Source: Mucilaginibacter boryungensis (GTDB lineage Bacteria > Bacteroidota > Bacteroidia > Sphingobacteriales > Sphingobacteriaceae). Taken from it: a stretch of DNA of 64,000 nucleotides. Under the pieces are notes generated by a model. It was not told the DNA's origin. It searched no databases and saw only the letters and a list, made by a program, of their open reading frames with translations. The DNA is taken from NCBI RefSeq assembly GCF_015221995.1, contig NZ_JADFFM010000001.1, positions 2,976,001 to 3,040,000 of the forward strand, read 5' to 3'. Below, one piece after another: positions 1-9,143 of this stretch. Every line of letters starts with the position of its first letter. Within the stretch, counting starts at the first letter, position 1. A program made the position numbers and the translations under genes.

Positions 1-767
1 TTTTGGATACCAACGTTGCTGCTAAATTCAATTTTAGACTCGCCAGCTTTTGCATGTTTAGTGGTAATTAAAACGACCCCGTTAGCCGCGCGCGAGCCAT
101 ATAAAGAAGTAGCCGATGCGTCTTTCAATACCGTGAACGACTCTATTTCGTCAGGGTTGATGTTGTTTACGCTACCGGTTACAGGTAAACCATCTATTAC
201 ATAAAGCGGTTGATAGCCAGTTGCAAAAGAGGCCGCACCCCGTATGCGAACAGCAATTCCCCTGCCTGGCTGGCCACTGGATAAAGCGATATCAACACCA
301 GGTACTTTGCCTTGTAACTGTTGTGTAAACTGCACTACCGGCATATCAGATAACCCTTCGGCATTAATTTGAGATGCTGATCCGGTTATTTCCCTGGCAC
401 GTTGTTTACCGTAGCTTACAGTTACTTCTTCCAGTCCGGTTACCAATGGCTTCAATTTAACATTAATTGTAGTTTGGTTCTCTATAGTTATTTCGCGGGT
501 TGCATATCCTACAGATTTAAATACTAACACAGCACCGGTTGATGCCTTGATGGAATAGTTGCCGTTCACATCAGTAGCGGCACCTATAGATGTACCTTTA
601 ACAAGGATTGACACGCCCGGAATGCCTTCGTCCTTATCGTCGGTAACCTTTCCTTTTATTACACTTCCGCTCTGCTGGGCAAAAGCTACATTTAGCAATA
701 GGCATAAAAGCAAACATATTGCCCAAAGCCTGTTGCAAGTAAATTTTTGGTAAAATTTTCTTTTCAT
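1..767 (-). CDS. SusC/RagA-type TonB-dependent outer-membrane receptor, N-terminal part (cut by window edge)
   Basis: The reading frame starts at the ATG whose complement is at 765-767 and stays open to base 1, about 255 codons. It begins with a signal peptide (MKRKFYQKF..., ending near AQQSG), followed by a carboxypeptidase-regulatory-like domain (residues about 28-105, with VTDDKDEGIPGVSILVKGT) and a TonB plug domain that contains GVDIALSSGQPGRG, PLYVIDGLPV and SLYGSRAANGVVLITT. These are the standard marks of SusC/RagA receptors, which import oligomers across the outer membrane with a SusD lipoprotein. The barrel and any SusD partner lie outside the window, so the substrate cannot be guessed. 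Confidence 0.93.
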   Translation of the reverse strand, partial: MKRKFYQKFTCNRLWAICLLLCLLLNVAFAQQSGSVIKGKVTDDKDEGIPGVSILVKGTSIGAATDVNGNYSIKASTGAVLVFKSVGYATREITIENQTTINVKLKPLVTGLEEVTVSYGKQRAREITGSASQINAEGLSDMPVVQFTQQLQGKVPGVDIALSSGQPGRGIAVRIRGAASFATGYQPLYVIDGLPVTGSVNNINPDEIESFTVLKDASATSLYGSRAANGVVLITTKHAKAGESKIEFSSNVGIQ

Positions 768-1122
768 AATTAGTAATTGGTTGATTTAAAAGATTTTAAT
801 TCTTTTTGGATTATAATTGGTAGCACTAAATTATTTTTATACAATTTAAAAACTGTCATGCACTGTTATGATTTGGCAATAATTAATAAGTTTTTTAAAT
901 ATATTTTAATTATAATAAACTATATATTTCAATATTTTTAAACTATTTAAAACAAAAAGCACAGTACACAAGAGTAACCAAGCATACAAATCAATCATAA
1001 ACATTAGCGGCAATGATACTACCGATGTATTACCTTAGGTTTACTTTAATGTTAAGAATGAAATAAAAGAATTTTTAATAATTTTTAATTCATTTTATTA
1101 TAAAATGTTCTTTTTGGGAGCA
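768..1122. other. AT-rich intergenic region without a gene
   Basis: This 355-base gap lies between the start of the SusC-type gene (leftward) and the 3' end of the isomerase-like gene (also leftward). It is very AT-rich and should hold the promoter of the SusC-type gene, but I found no good match to the TAnnTTTG box. No ORF, RNA gene or clear terminator is visible. Confidence 0.5.
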
Positions 1123-2547
1123 TTAACAAACTTGCACTACATCCATATTTAGCAATTGCCCCAGCTTGATGATTTTAGAAGCGATATGCCCTACCCCTAC
1201 CGCACAATGGTGCGCAGGGCCATAGCTATTCCAGTTGTTAGTGAATTTCCTTGCCCCTATACTGAATTTATAGCGGCTATTAGTATTACCTATTTCCAGT
1301 ATGGGCCCGGCTACCGATTCGCCTTCGGCTACCAGCAGCATTAATTTGCCTTGTTGCTCCACCACCGAGAGTAAGGTTACCGGCCCATTCTTCACCGACA
1401 TTTCTACTGATAGCCCCCGGCCTACTTTACCATGATATACTTTTAATGGGCGCACCTTGGTTTTGCCTTCGGCAATCTGGATATGGCCCGGACCATCATG
1501 CCCCATCAACACCACATCAGCTGCAAAATCCATGGCGTAATACTCCGTAAATGAACCGCCAGCACCGAAGCTGTCCATTATCTTCATGGCCTGGGCATTC
1601 TTTATTTCGTATTCACCTGCCACGGGGATATTATTGGCGGTAAGCAAGCTATTGCCTAAGATGATAGAACTGATAGTGTCTTCATTATCTGCACTACCCG
1701 TACCTTTATAATAATAAGCCATGGATCCTAACTGGTATTTGACTACCAGCAGATCTAACGCTACCGATGTTTTTGCGGCGCGTTCCAGTTCTTCGTGCAA
1801 ACAATCTGCCTGTACATCAAATTGTTCATGAAATAATTGTACCCTCTCTGCAATTTGCTGCGGTGTGACCGATCTTCGCATTTCGGCCAGTTCGTCTACT
1901 TCAAGCAACTCTATATGGCCACCAAAGGTGGCGTATTGCAGTGTAAGATCGCTGTAAATATCCAGCATGCCGCTATAATAATGACCCATGCAGCCCAAGC
2001 GGTTGTAGGCCATAATATGCGCCACCCTGGCCGCTTCTACCCATTCAGTAACCTCGTCCCAGCATTCAGAATCATTGTGCAACATGCCGGTTATCTGATG
2101 AAATTTAATACCTGTACGGTTAAACACGTTAGCAATTTCGGGCACAGGACAAGCCGAGCAATAGGCCAGCCACTCGCCAGTCATCTTAGTACGGTCATCC
2201 ATACTATTAAAGGCAGCATAGTCTATTGCCGCCTCGGGCGCCAGGTTTAATATAATTACCGGCACTTTGGCCCGTTGCACCACCGGCAATACTGTTGACG
2301 ACAAAGCATAAGTGGTTACATAAAGGAAAATAAGATCGACATCCGCCTTTCGAAACTCAATACCTGCCTCAAATGCCTTTTCGGCGGTATCTATCAGCCC
2401 CAGATTAATAATATTAGAATGGATTACGCTAAGCTTTTCTTCCACAACGCCTAAATAGCCTTGCAAACGCTCCTTAAGTCCTGCAAATTGTTCCCAGTAG
2501 GCATCTAAACCGATGCCAAATAAACCTATAGTTAGTTGTTTGTTCAT
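1123..2547 (-). CDS. L-arabinose/L-fucose isomerase family protein
   Basis: The 474-residue cytoplasmic protein has the overall plan of L-arabinose isomerases (E. coli AraA is about 500 residues). It has an N-terminal Rossmann-like half (GLFGIGLDAYWEQF, then LIFLYVTTYALSS) and a C-terminal half with candidate metal and catalytic residues in AGEYEIK, FTEYYAMDF, LMGHDGPGH and GPAHHCAVGVGH. These match the two Glu and two His ligands known for AraA in type and order. Members of this family interconvert aldoses and ketoses, but many Bacteroidota homologues are untested, so the true sugar is unknown. There is no ara or fuc operon around it. A TAnnTTTG box lies 45 bases upstream of the ATG. Confidence 0.8.
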   Translation of the reverse strand: MNKQLTIGLFGIGLDAYWEQFAGLKERLQGYLGVVEEKLSVIHSNIINLGLIDTAEKAFEAGIEFRKADVDLIFLYVTTYALSSTVLPVVQRAKVPVIILNLAPEAAIDYAAFNSMDDRTKMTGEWLAYCSACPVPEIANVFNRTGIKFHQITGMLHNDSECWDEVTEWVEAARVAHIMAYNRLGCMGHYYSGMLDIYSDLTLQYATFGGHIELLEVDELAEMRRSVTPQQIAERVQLFHEQFDVQADCLHEELERAAKTSVALDLLVVKYQLGSMAYYYKGTGSADNEDTISSIILGNSLLTANNIPVAGEYEIKNAQAMKIMDSFGAGGSFTEYYAMDFAADVVLMGHDGPGHIQIAEGKTKVRPLKVYHGKVGRGLSVEMSVKNGPVTLLSVVEQQGKLMLLVAEGESVAGPILEIGNTNSRYKFSIGARKFTNNWNSYGPAHHCAVGVGHIASKIIKLGQLLNMDVVQVC

Positions 2548-2591
2548 GTAATAAGATAGCGCTGATTATATGGTTATTATAAATGGTAAAA

Positions 2592-2599
2592 CAAACATA
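2592..2599 (-). promoter_or_regulatory. Putative Bacteroidota -7 promoter box of the isomerase-like gene
   Basis: The minus strand reads TATGTTTG, an exact TAnnTTTG match, 45 bases upstream of the ATG at 2547. No clear -33 TTTG is visible. Confidence 0.4.
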
Positions 2600-2737
2600 A
2601 GTTTACCTGAGTGCATGCGGATAGCCTGATATGACATCTCTGTTGTATAATTTGATATTTAACATCCTAAAACTATCTGCAAAACAAAAGCGCCCCCAAT
2701 TGGAGGCGCCTGTAAAACTAAATTGTATCAGATTAAC

Positions 2738-3112
2738 TTATTCACCGGGCGGCGTAGTAGCCGTAGCGGTTTTATTTTTTCTTTTGCCTTTTTGCTGTTC
2801 TTTAAAATCGGCGTATACTTTCTGTTGTTCGGGAGTAAGTATCATATTTAATTGCGCATCGGCAGTTGCATTTATTTCCGCACGCTTTGGGTGGGCAGCC
2901 TTTTTGGTAATGGTGCTATCGCTGTTTAAACTATCTATACGTGCGGCCCTTTTTTGCCATATGGCAACAACTTTCGGCTCCTGATCGGCAGTTAAATTAA
3001 GTTTGGCAGCCAATGCTTTAGGCATTTTGCCCGGATTTTTTTTAGCGGTTTGCGCCTGGGCAAATACAGTAACACCAAGGCTAAGCGCAATTATTAAGAC
3101 AAGCTTTTTCAT
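2738..3112 (-). CDS. Small secreted protein, helical, Spy/DUF4890-like
   Basis: The protein has 124 residues. I start it at the ATG at 3112 because that gives a clean signal peptide (MKKLVLIIALSLGVTVFAQAQ); an in-frame ATG 16 codons upstream would spoil it. The mature part is basic and mostly helical, with two similar segments, AAKLNLTADQEPKVVAIW and LNMILTPEQQKVYADF. The spacing of L-LTxxQ and LTPEQxxxY resembles small periplasmic Spy/LTXXQ-like proteins, which are often stress-linked chaperone-like proteins. This family link is inferred from the repeat motif only. It ends in a Lys- and Thr-rich tail and is followed by unrelated sequence. Confidence 0.75.
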   Translation of the reverse strand: MKKLVLIIALSLGVTVFAQAQTAKKNPGKMPKALAAKLNLTADQEPKVVAIWQKRAARIDSLNSDSTITKKAAHPKRAEINATADAQLNMILTPEQQKVYADFKEQQKGKRKNKTATATTPPGE

Positions 3113-3184
3113 AAATATTTTTGTTTTTAGGATATTTAAGATAGATACGGAAAAAGCCAAAAGGTTTAAAAAGCGAAAACGATA

Positions 3185-3439
3185 CTAAGAATTACCCTTG
3201 CTACTCACAACCTGATCGGAAGGTTCATAACCTTCCAGTGCCAAACCAATGTTAGCCAAAAAATCATTGTCTACATGATGGTCGTCGGCAGAACGCCATA
3301 CTCCGCCCTTGTTTGCAATAAAGAAGCCGGAACCATTGGGATGACTAATTCTAAAACCGTGCATACCTTCAAAGTGTTCGGGCTTCGCCTGTAAATGCAA
3401 TAGTGCACCAGTTGAGGGATCTTTCACTTCAATTTCCAT
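3185..3439 (-). CDS. Small conserved-looking hypothetical protein
   Basis: An 84-residue soluble protein without signal peptide or membrane segment. The sequence MEIEVKDPSTGALLHLQAKP, followed by HGFRISHPNGSGFFIANKGGVW, looks like a small beta-rich domain with an acidic C-terminal part. I do not recognise a family. It lies 72 bases upstream of the small secreted protein on the same strand, so the two could be cotranscribed. Codon use looks like that of its neighbours, which supports a real gene. Confidence 0.6.
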   Translation of the reverse strand: MEIEVKDPSTGALLHLQAKPEHFEGMHGFRISHPNGSGFFIANKGGVWRSADDHHVDNDFLANIGLALEGYEPSDQVVSSKGNS

Positions 3440-3584
3440 AACCTTGTAGATTTTATGTGAGTATACCTGTAGTTAATAAATAACGTGACGAACATCCTAA
3501 TGTTATAAAATATCATACCGATTTAATTATTAAACCCCTCATTTTAATAAACAATATTTAACTTAGCACCTATACCTATAAGTC

Positions 3585-4361
3585 ATGTTAAAATTAAACT
3601 CTATTAAAGCACTACCAGTGCTGGCATTATTGCTGCTATTCCAATTAACCGTTTTTGCCAAACCAACTCCATATTATTACCAGCTAAAAGTTTACCACTT
3701 GAAAGGTAAAACTCAGCAGGATATGGTTGACAATTATCTGCAAAATGCCTACATCCCCGCCCTGCACCGCGGAGGCATACCAGCGGTTGGTGTATTTAAA
3801 CCGTTGGTGGCGGATACTGCCGAACAATTGGTGTATGTGTTTATCCCGTTTAAAAAAATAGATGCTTTTTTAGAACTGGATGCGACACTTACCAAAGACC
3901 AGCAATACCAGGAGGCCGGTAAAGATTACCTGAACGCGGTTTACAATCATGCCCCTTACCTGCGTATGGAAAACATCCTGATGAAAGCCTTCCGCGCCGT
4001 ACCCGAATATCATATACCTAAACTTACTGCGCCAAAAAGCGAACGGGTTTATGAACTGAGGAGTTATGAAAGCGCCACAGAAAATATAGCGCTAAATAAA
4101 ATGAACATGTTTAACGATGCCGAGATCTCCATTTTTACCAATCTAAACTTTAACGCGGTGTTTTATGGTCAGGTAATAGCGGGCAGCCACATGCCTAACC
4201 TGATGTATTTAACCACATTTGAAAACAAGGCCGACCGCGATAAGCACTGGGCAAATTTTGGGCCTGAATATAAAAAGATAAGCACCCTGCCCAAATACCT
4301 TAATAACGTATCGAAAAACGTGACGCTGTTTGTACGGCCTACCGATTACTCTGACATATAA
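3585..4361 (+). CDS. NIPSNAP-family secreted protein
   Basis: The 258-residue protein has a signal peptide (about residues 1-25, ending LTVFAKP) and two ferredoxin-like NIPSNAP repeats. The first begins YYYQLKVYHLKGKTQ and the second, near residue 150, begins RVYELRSYESATENIALNKMNMF. Each is followed by a typical stretch about distance and force (NAVFYGQVIAGS..., NLMYLTTFENKADRDKHW). The biochemical role of bacterial NIPSNAP proteins is not settled. It is 12 bases upstream of the phosphodiesterase gene, so the two form an operon, perhaps for lipid or phosphodiester turnover in the periplasm. Confidence 0.88.
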   Translation: MLKLNSIKALPVLALLLLFQLTVFAKPTPYYYQLKVYHLKGKTQQDMVDNYLQNAYIPALHRGGIPAVGVFKPLVADTAEQLVYVFIPFKKIDAFLELDATLTKDQQYQEAGKDYLNAVYNHAPYLRMENILMKAFRAVPEYHIPKLTAPKSERVYELRSYESATENIALNKMNMFNDAEISIFTNLNFNAVFYGQVIAGSHMPNLMYLTTFENKADRDKHWANFGPEYKKISTLPKYLNNVSKNVTLFVRPTDYSDI

Positions 4362-4373
4362 TTATAAACACCC

Positions 4374-5285
4374 ATGAAATTAAAATTCACTGCTGCTATT
4401 TTTTGCGGCATCGCGCTATTAGCTATGGCATTTACATTTAAAAGCACCATACCCGGTAATCCCTATCCTAAATTTATAAAGGTTGGTCACCGTGGCACGC
4501 GCGGGTTAATGCCCGAGAACACCATTATAGCTATGACCAAAGCCGTAGAGTTGGGCGCCGATATGGTGGAGATGGATATACACATTACCCGAGATGGCCA
4601 GATATTGGTTTATCATGATGAATCGTTCGATCCTACGTATACCCTGATGCCAGATGGCACCGAGATCAATAAAGCGGAACGGAAAAAGTATACGTTTTAT
4701 CAAATGAACTACGATGATATTAAGCCATTTATCATCGGCAAAAAGCCTTATCCGGCCTATCCAAAACAACAGCTTATCCCAACCTATACCCCACTGTTAG
4801 GCGAGCTGATAGATTCGGTTGATCATTACACCAAAGTAAACCACCTGAAAAGTGTGCGTTATCTGGTAGAGATCAAATCGAACGAAAAAACGGATGGCTT
4901 CGACCAGCCCGCGCCAGAGGAATTTATTGACCGACTGATGAAAGTATTGAAATCGAAAAAACTGGGTGACAGACTCATTATCCAGTCGTTTGATATGCGG
5001 CCGCTACAGGTATTACATAAAAAACACCCTAACATTGCCTTGGGTTTCCTTACCGATGACAAAACCGCTACCCTAAGCGATAACCTGGCCAAGCTTGGCT
5101 TTAACCCGACTTTTTATAACCCTTACAAAGGTTTGGTTACCCCTGAAATGATTGATAAGTGCCATCAATCGGGTATGCTGATTATGCCGTGGACAGTAAA
5201 CGACCTGGCTGAAATGAAAAAGATAAAAGCTATGGGCGTAGATGGGATAATCACCGATTATATTAATGAGTTGGCGGGGTTGTAG
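4374..5285 (+). CDS. Glycerophosphodiester phosphodiesterase, exported
   Basis: The 303-residue enzyme hydrolyses glycerophosphodiesters from phospholipids to glycerol-3-phosphate and an alcohol. It has an N-terminal signal or anchor (MKLKFTAAIFCGIALLAMAF). The GDPD motifs are complete: GHRGTRGLMPENT at about 38-50 (catalytic His39, Arg40, Glu48), EMDIH at 66-70 with metal-binding acids, and His81 in VYHDES. The C-terminal GVDGIITDYINEL closes the TIM barrel. It is the second gene of an operon with the NIPSNAP gene and ends just before a strong bidirectional terminator. Confidence 0.95.
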   Translation: MKLKFTAAIFCGIALLAMAFTFKSTIPGNPYPKFIKVGHRGTRGLMPENTIIAMTKAVELGADMVEMDIHITRDGQILVYHDESFDPTYTLMPDGTEINKAERKKYTFYQMNYDDIKPFIIGKKPYPAYPKQQLIPTYTPLLGELIDSVDHYTKVNHLKSVRYLVEIKSNEKTDGFDQPAPEEFIDRLMKVLKSKKLGDRLIIQSFDMRPLQVLHKKHPNIALGFLTDDKTATLSDNLAKLGFNPTFYNPYKGLVTPEMIDKCHQSGMLIMPWTVNDLAEMKKIKAMGVDGIITDYINELAGL

Positions 5286-5297
5286 TTGAAATGATCT

Positions 5298-5343
5298 AAA
5301 AATAGAAACCCTTCGATTCGAAAATCGAAGGGTTTCTATTTTT
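5298..5343. terminator. Bidirectional intrinsic terminator
   Basis: A perfect 21-bp stem (arms 5298-5318 and 5323-5343) with the loop CGAA. It starts with AAAAA and ends with TTTTT, so it works in both directions. It lies between the convergent phosphodiesterase gene and the secreted protein gene at 5381. Confidence 0.95.
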
Positions 5344-5380
5344 ATTCTTCCCGGGTTTATCCCTTATCTGTTATAAGATA

Positions 5381-6274
5381 TTATTTCTTTTCTGCCAAGG
5401 TGTACTTCCCCCAAAAATCTGTCGGGCTTAGCATACCCATAATATCGCCCATGCTGCGTGGCATACCGCCACTCATTCCACCGCCGCCCATACTCATTCG
5501 AGGGGAGCCTACCACGACGGTTTGGGCGCCGACAACCCTATCACCACCACCACCCATGGCACCATCAGATGCGTGAACCATATCACCATCTATCCTTGCA
5601 GCGCGCATCATAGCATTAACATCTATGCCGTTCAGCTTCACGTTGTAGGCAAATGGCGAACCGGTTTTAATGTTCATCACCTTCAACGGCACAGCCATTT
5701 CGATGATCAGGCTGCCTTTAGCATCAAAATCAACGTACCCTTTAATACCGTATTCGTTATAAACTGATATCACACTATCGGGGATATCTTTAAAGCCTAT
5801 CAGCTTAATTTCTTTAAAAGTACTTACCACTTTTTTGCGCATGCCCGCAATAGCGGCCGAATCTGGCGCCTGGTTTGGGTTGCCGCCGCCTGTACGCATA
5901 CCCTGCATCATGGTGCTGCGTAAATTAGCATAGTTTATTAGTGGGAATATCAGCACAAAAGCATCTTTATCACTTTTTTTGTCAGCGGTATTGATAGTCA
6001 GGTTCACACCGCCAGCAATGATCTTGTTACTATTCATCGGGTCAACCGATTTCAGGACAAAATATAAATTATCCCTATCGTTTGCCACGGTATAAAAAAC
6101 GTTGATATTTTTATTAAAAGCCTGGTAGGTATCGTTCCATTCCAATGTTTTGCCATCAACTTTAATATTGGCTGGCGCCCATACACTGGCTTCTTGCGTG
6201 CCTGGCAATTTTTGTGCAAATGCGGAAAGGCTTAATAGCCCTAACAATAGCGCGCTAAATGTTCTTTTATTCAT
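5381..6274 (-). CDS. Secreted protein, possibly CBM9/DOMON-like, with Gly/Met-rich tail
   Basis: The 297-residue protein has a signal peptide (MNKRTFSALLLGLLSLSAFAQ). The next 110 residues (WAPANIKVDGKTLEWNDTYQAFNKNINVFYTVANDRDNLYFVLKSVD) have the pattern of CBM9/DOMON-type beta-sandwiches, in which an expected or catalysed state is compared with 'DGKLxEWxD'. This is inferred by eye. The C-terminal 70 residues are rich in Gly, Met and Ser (GAMGGGGDRVVG, MSMGGGGMSGGMPRS) and are probably flexible. Ligand and role are unknown. The gene stands alone between a terminator and the trans-sulfuration gene. Confidence 0.8.
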   Translation of the reverse strand: MNKRTFSALLLGLLSLSAFAQKLPGTQEASVWAPANIKVDGKTLEWNDTYQAFNKNINVFYTVANDRDNLYFVLKSVDPMNSNKIIAGGVNLTINTADKKSDKDAFVLIFPLINYANLRSTMMQGMRTGGGNPNQAPDSAAIAGMRKKVVSTFKEIKLIGFKDIPDSVISVYNEYGIKGYVDFDAKGSLIIEMAVPLKVMNIKTGSPFAYNVKLNGIDVNAMMRAARIDGDMVHASDGAMGGGGDRVVGAQTVVVGSPRMSMGGGGMSGGMPRSMGDIMGMLSPTDFWGKYTLAEKK

Positions 6275-6360
6275 TCTGGGTATTTCAATAGTTGATCAGG
6301 AAATCTAAGATATACGTAAATATCCGTATTTTATTATCAGACTATTAAAAAGCGATATTG

Positions 6361-7596
6361 TTACGCCAGTGCTTGTGTAAAATCACTGATCAGATCATCG
6401 GTATCTTCTATTCCTACCGAAAGGCGGATCATCGAGTCAGGAATACCCATCTCAGCCCTGCGTGCGGCACCCAGCTCAAAAAAGATGGTATGCGCTACAG
6501 GGATAGCCAACGTACGGGTATCGCCCAGATTACTGCTTTTTATTACCAAGTGCAATCGGTTAAGGAACGCAAACAGGTCAACGCTTTCTTTCAGCGCAAA
6601 ACTCATTAACCCGCCATAGCGGCTAAATAGTTTAGTTGCCAATTCATGCTGCGGGTGGCTTTCCAGGCCAGGGTAATAAACTTTATCAACCAACGGATGG
6701 TTCTCTAAAAACCTGGCCAGCGCTACTGCATTACTGCAGGCCCTGTCTAATCTTAATGCCAAAGTTTCTGCCCCTACCGATAACGAATGGGCCGCTTCGG
6801 GCGCCAGGGTACCGCCAGCATCGCGCAAGCCGCGTTTGCGTATTTGCGACATCCCCTGCATAGCAGGTTTTATAGATTCGCGCAATATAGGGGCAATATT
6901 TGGGTAAGCAGTCCAATCAAACAAACCAGTATCTGTTATACTACCACCCAAAGCGTTTGCATGGCCGCCAATATATTTGGTTAATGAATTGATAATTAAG
7001 CTTGCCTTAACTTTTACCGGCTGAAACAGGTAAGGCGATGTCATGGTATTATCTACCACATAAATCAAACCTTTCTCATTGCAAAACTCTCCTATTGCTT
7101 CCAAATCGGCTACCTGGGTAGCAGGATTAGCAATGGTTTCTACAAAAACCATGAGGGTGGTTGCTTTATAAGCTGCTTTTATGTTATCTACAGACGTAGC
7201 ATCTACAAAATCAATATCAATGCCCATATCCATATACGTTTGCATAATGCTGCGGCTATTACCAAACAGGTACGAACTGGCAATTATATGGTCGCCGCCC
7301 TTTATTAAGGCGGTAATCATGGCACTGATAGCTGCCATCCCGGTTGAAAACCCGATGCTGGCCATCCCGTGCTCCATTTGCGTAACCTTATGCTCTAACG
7401 CTGTTACGGTTGGGTTACCCTGTCTTGAATAGGCGTAACCTTTTGTTTTATTCTGAAAAACATCAACCAAGCCCTGCACATCATCGAAACCCCAGGTAAC
7501 CGCGGTGTGTATAGGCTGGTGCAAAGCGCCGTGCTCTGGCTTTAACAATCTGTCGGAGTGTAGTATGGTGGTGGTAAATCCTTTTTTGCTGCTCAT
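6361..7596 (-). CDS. Trans-sulfuration PLP-dependent enzyme (cystathionine gamma-synthase/lyase family)
   Basis: A 411-residue protein of the Cys/Met metabolism PLP-dependent family. Visible marks are YSRQGNPTVTALEHKVTQME near the N terminus, the PLP-contact stretch SSYLFGNS, VVDNTMTSPYLFQP and the Schiff-base lysine in SLTKYIGGHANALGG. The C-terminal domain carries GDTRTLAIPVAHT and RLSVGIED, both typical. I start at the ATG at 7596, because the longer frame adds 73 residues that overlap a divergent promoter. The family includes MetB, MetC and O-acetylhomoserine sulfhydrylase. By eye I cannot separate these, although GGSITDTG and the length fit a sulfhydrylase or gamma-synthase. Confidence 0.9.
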   Translation of the reverse strand: MSSKKGFTTTILHSDRLLKPEHGALHQPIHTAVTWGFDDVQGLVDVFQNKTKGYAYSRQGNPTVTALEHKVTQMEHGMASIGFSTGMAAISAMITALIKGGDHIIASSYLFGNSRSIMQTYMDMGIDIDFVDATSVDNIKAAYKATTLMVFVETIANPATQVADLEAIGEFCNEKGLIYVVDNTMTSPYLFQPVKVKASLIINSLTKYIGGHANALGGSITDTGLFDWTAYPNIAPILRESIKPAMQGMSQIRKRGLRDAGGTLAPEAAHSLSVGAETLALRLDRACSNAVALARFLENHPLVDKVYYPGLESHPQHELATKLFSRYGGLMSFALKESVDLFAFLNRLHLVIKSSNLGDTRTLAIPVAHTIFFELGAARRAEMGIPDSMIRLSVGIEDTDDLISDFTQALA

Positions 7597-7616
7597 TGGT
7601 ATCTGTTTCAAAATGG

Positions 7617-7624
7617 CAAACTTA
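7617..7624 (-). promoter_or_regulatory. Putative -7 promoter box of the trans-sulfuration gene
   Basis: The minus strand reads TAAGTTTG, an exact TAnnTTTG match, 21 bases upstream of the ATG at 7596. It supports the shorter start, because the longer ORF would begin upstream of this promoter. Confidence 0.45.
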
Positions 7625-7685
7625 TACTTAATTTTAAATAAATAAGTTAAGAATGTTAAATTTCTGAATAAATGACAGGAATGTT

Positions 7686-7693
7686 TATTTTTG
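7686..7693 (+). promoter_or_regulatory. Putative -7 promoter box of the RNA-binding protein gene
   Basis: TATTTTTG matches TAnnTTTG exactly and lies 22 bases upstream of the ATG at 7715. It is 62 bases from the divergent box at 7617-7624. Confidence 0.45.
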
Positions 7694-7714
7694 ACCCGGA
7701 CACTAAGCAAAATC

Positions 7715-8056
7715 ATGGTTAAATTATTTGTAGGTGGTATACCACTGGACACTACCGAAATGGATCTGGCGCAATTAATAAGCCCGCATGCCACAGTTTG
7801 CACCATACAGATCATTCGTGATAAAATGACGAAAAAATTAAAGGGATATGCCTTTGTAGAAGTAGCAAGCCGTGAAGATGCAGATCAGGCCATTGAAGCG
7901 TTGGACGGCACCCCTATGGGCGATCGTGAGCTAACCTTGAATATTGCCCCCGATAAACCCAAAACTGCTCCCCCTCCCCCTCGTAAATATGTGAAACTGG
8001 AAAGGCCACAGCCCGGTGAGTTTATAAAAAAGAAACGGCCAAGAAAAGAATTATAA
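7715..8056 (+). CDS. RRM-domain RNA-binding protein
   Basis: A 113-residue protein made of one RNA recognition motif and a basic tail. RNP2 is LFVGGI at residues 4-9, RNP1 is KGYAFVEV at about 44-51, and DGTPMGDRELTLNIA closes the fold. The tail is rich in Pro, Lys and Arg (PKTAPPPPRKYVK, KKKRPRKEL). Small single-RRM proteins like this are common in Bacteroidota, where they act as global RNA-binding regulators in at least some species. I use the ATG at 7715, not the TTG eight codons upstream, because the latter lies in the promoter box. Confidence 0.92.
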   Translation: MVKLFVGGIPLDTTEMDLAQLISPHATVCTIQIIRDKMTKKLKGYAFVEVASREDADQAIEALDGTPMGDRELTLNIAPDKPKTAPPPPRKYVKLERPQPGEFIKKKRPRKEL

Positions 8057-8146
8057 CTATTGTCAAAGCGGTTTAAAGGCCGGAAAAGTTTTAATAATAC
8101 TATAAACGAAGGATTGCTGAGTGCTAAGCTGACACAAGACCTAACT

Positions 8147-9052
8147 TTATTTTATGGTATTTGATAATTTTTCCCTAAGCTTAACCCCAATATTATTGAT
8201 TTTTTTTAGGTATCTATGAAATTCATTAATGGGCTTTACATCGCGCCAGGCCGTAAGTTTTTTATAATGTTCAAATAGCTCCAGATAGTGCTGATTATAG
8301 GTATAAGTACGGTAAATAGGTTTCCGCCCAATAAAATGCACAATGCCGGGATCGTTTAAATTGTCTGAGGCAAATGCGTTCCAGCGTGGATGTAGCTCGG
8401 TCCATTTCTCAGCTAAAATGATATTCAGTCCGTATTGATCAGGGTAATTGGCAAATTTTATATTCTTTTTAATGGTATCAAGTACGCGCTGGGGGATTTT
8501 CTGCTCTATCCATTTTGGGATATCTATTAGCAATAAACCTGTATTAAAGTATTTGGTTTGGGGTTTAAAGCCCAATTCTTTATAATTCAATACCCCCCCC
8601 CAGGGGTTGTCAAACGTAAGTAAACGCGGATCTTGCACAGCCCCTATGGTGTCATCGCCAATATCAATATGGTAAAGCTTACTAATATCGTCGAGCACTA
8701 ACATGTCTGTATCCATGTATAATGCTTTTTTTGTACCCACAGGGAACAAACTACCAACAAATAAACGCATATAAACGATAAGCGAAAAAGAAGTATGATC
8801 TATAGGTAATTTTATAGCTGGCGGTAAGACATCCTTCATATTAATCCACCGGATCTCAATTATATCCGGATTTAACGACATTTCTACCTTACGCTGACTA
8901 CCCGCCTTAACCTTATCACATATTACAACGACATGTATCTTCGCGGGTGTTTTATGATTAACTTCTATTGATTTCAGTAATACTGCCAGCATTATCATGT
9001 AATGCTCATCGGTGCTAAGAAGTATCGAGATGGTATTTTGTGTTATTCTCAT
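8147..9052 (-). CDS. Glycosyltransferase family 8 protein
   Basis: A 301-residue cytoplasmic GT-A glycosyltransferase. The N terminus NTISILLSTDEHYMIMLAVLLKSI binds the nucleotide sugar. The metal-binding DxD is Asp114-x-Asp116 in YMDTDMLVLDDI. FNTGLLLIDIPKW and the late VHFIGRKPI are also typical of GT8 (the last binds the diphosphate). The family uses UDP-glucose or UDP-galactose, mostly for lipopolysaccharide or glycan assembly. No other polysaccharide genes are next to it. A run of nine C at about 8592-8600 lies within the frame but does not break it. Confidence 0.92.
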   Translation of the reverse strand: MRITQNTISILLSTDEHYMIMLAVLLKSIEVNHKTPAKIHVVVICDKVKAGSQRKVEMSLNPDIIEIRWINMKDVLPPAIKLPIDHTSFSLIVYMRLFVGSLFPVGTKKALYMDTDMLVLDDISKLYHIDIGDDTIGAVQDPRLLTFDNPWGGVLNYKELGFKPQTKYFNTGLLLIDIPKWIEQKIPQRVLDTIKKNIKFANYPDQYGLNIILAEKWTELHPRWNAFASDNLNDPGIVHFIGRKPIYRTYTYNQHYLELFEHYKKLTAWRDVKPINEFHRYLKKINNIGVKLREKLSNTIK

Positions 9053-9143
9053 CGGATTTTTAGCGGTTGAATTGTTTTTTAAAAAATCTTAGCAGGATAA
9101 CATAGGCGGAGTATAAGGTATTATTTACAATAGTGTGGATTTT

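Noticed and set aside
8590..8602. Run of nine C in the glycosyltransferase gene as a possible frameshift
   Set aside because: The frame is intact on both sides and the protein reads as a full GT8 enzyme, so the run is coding.
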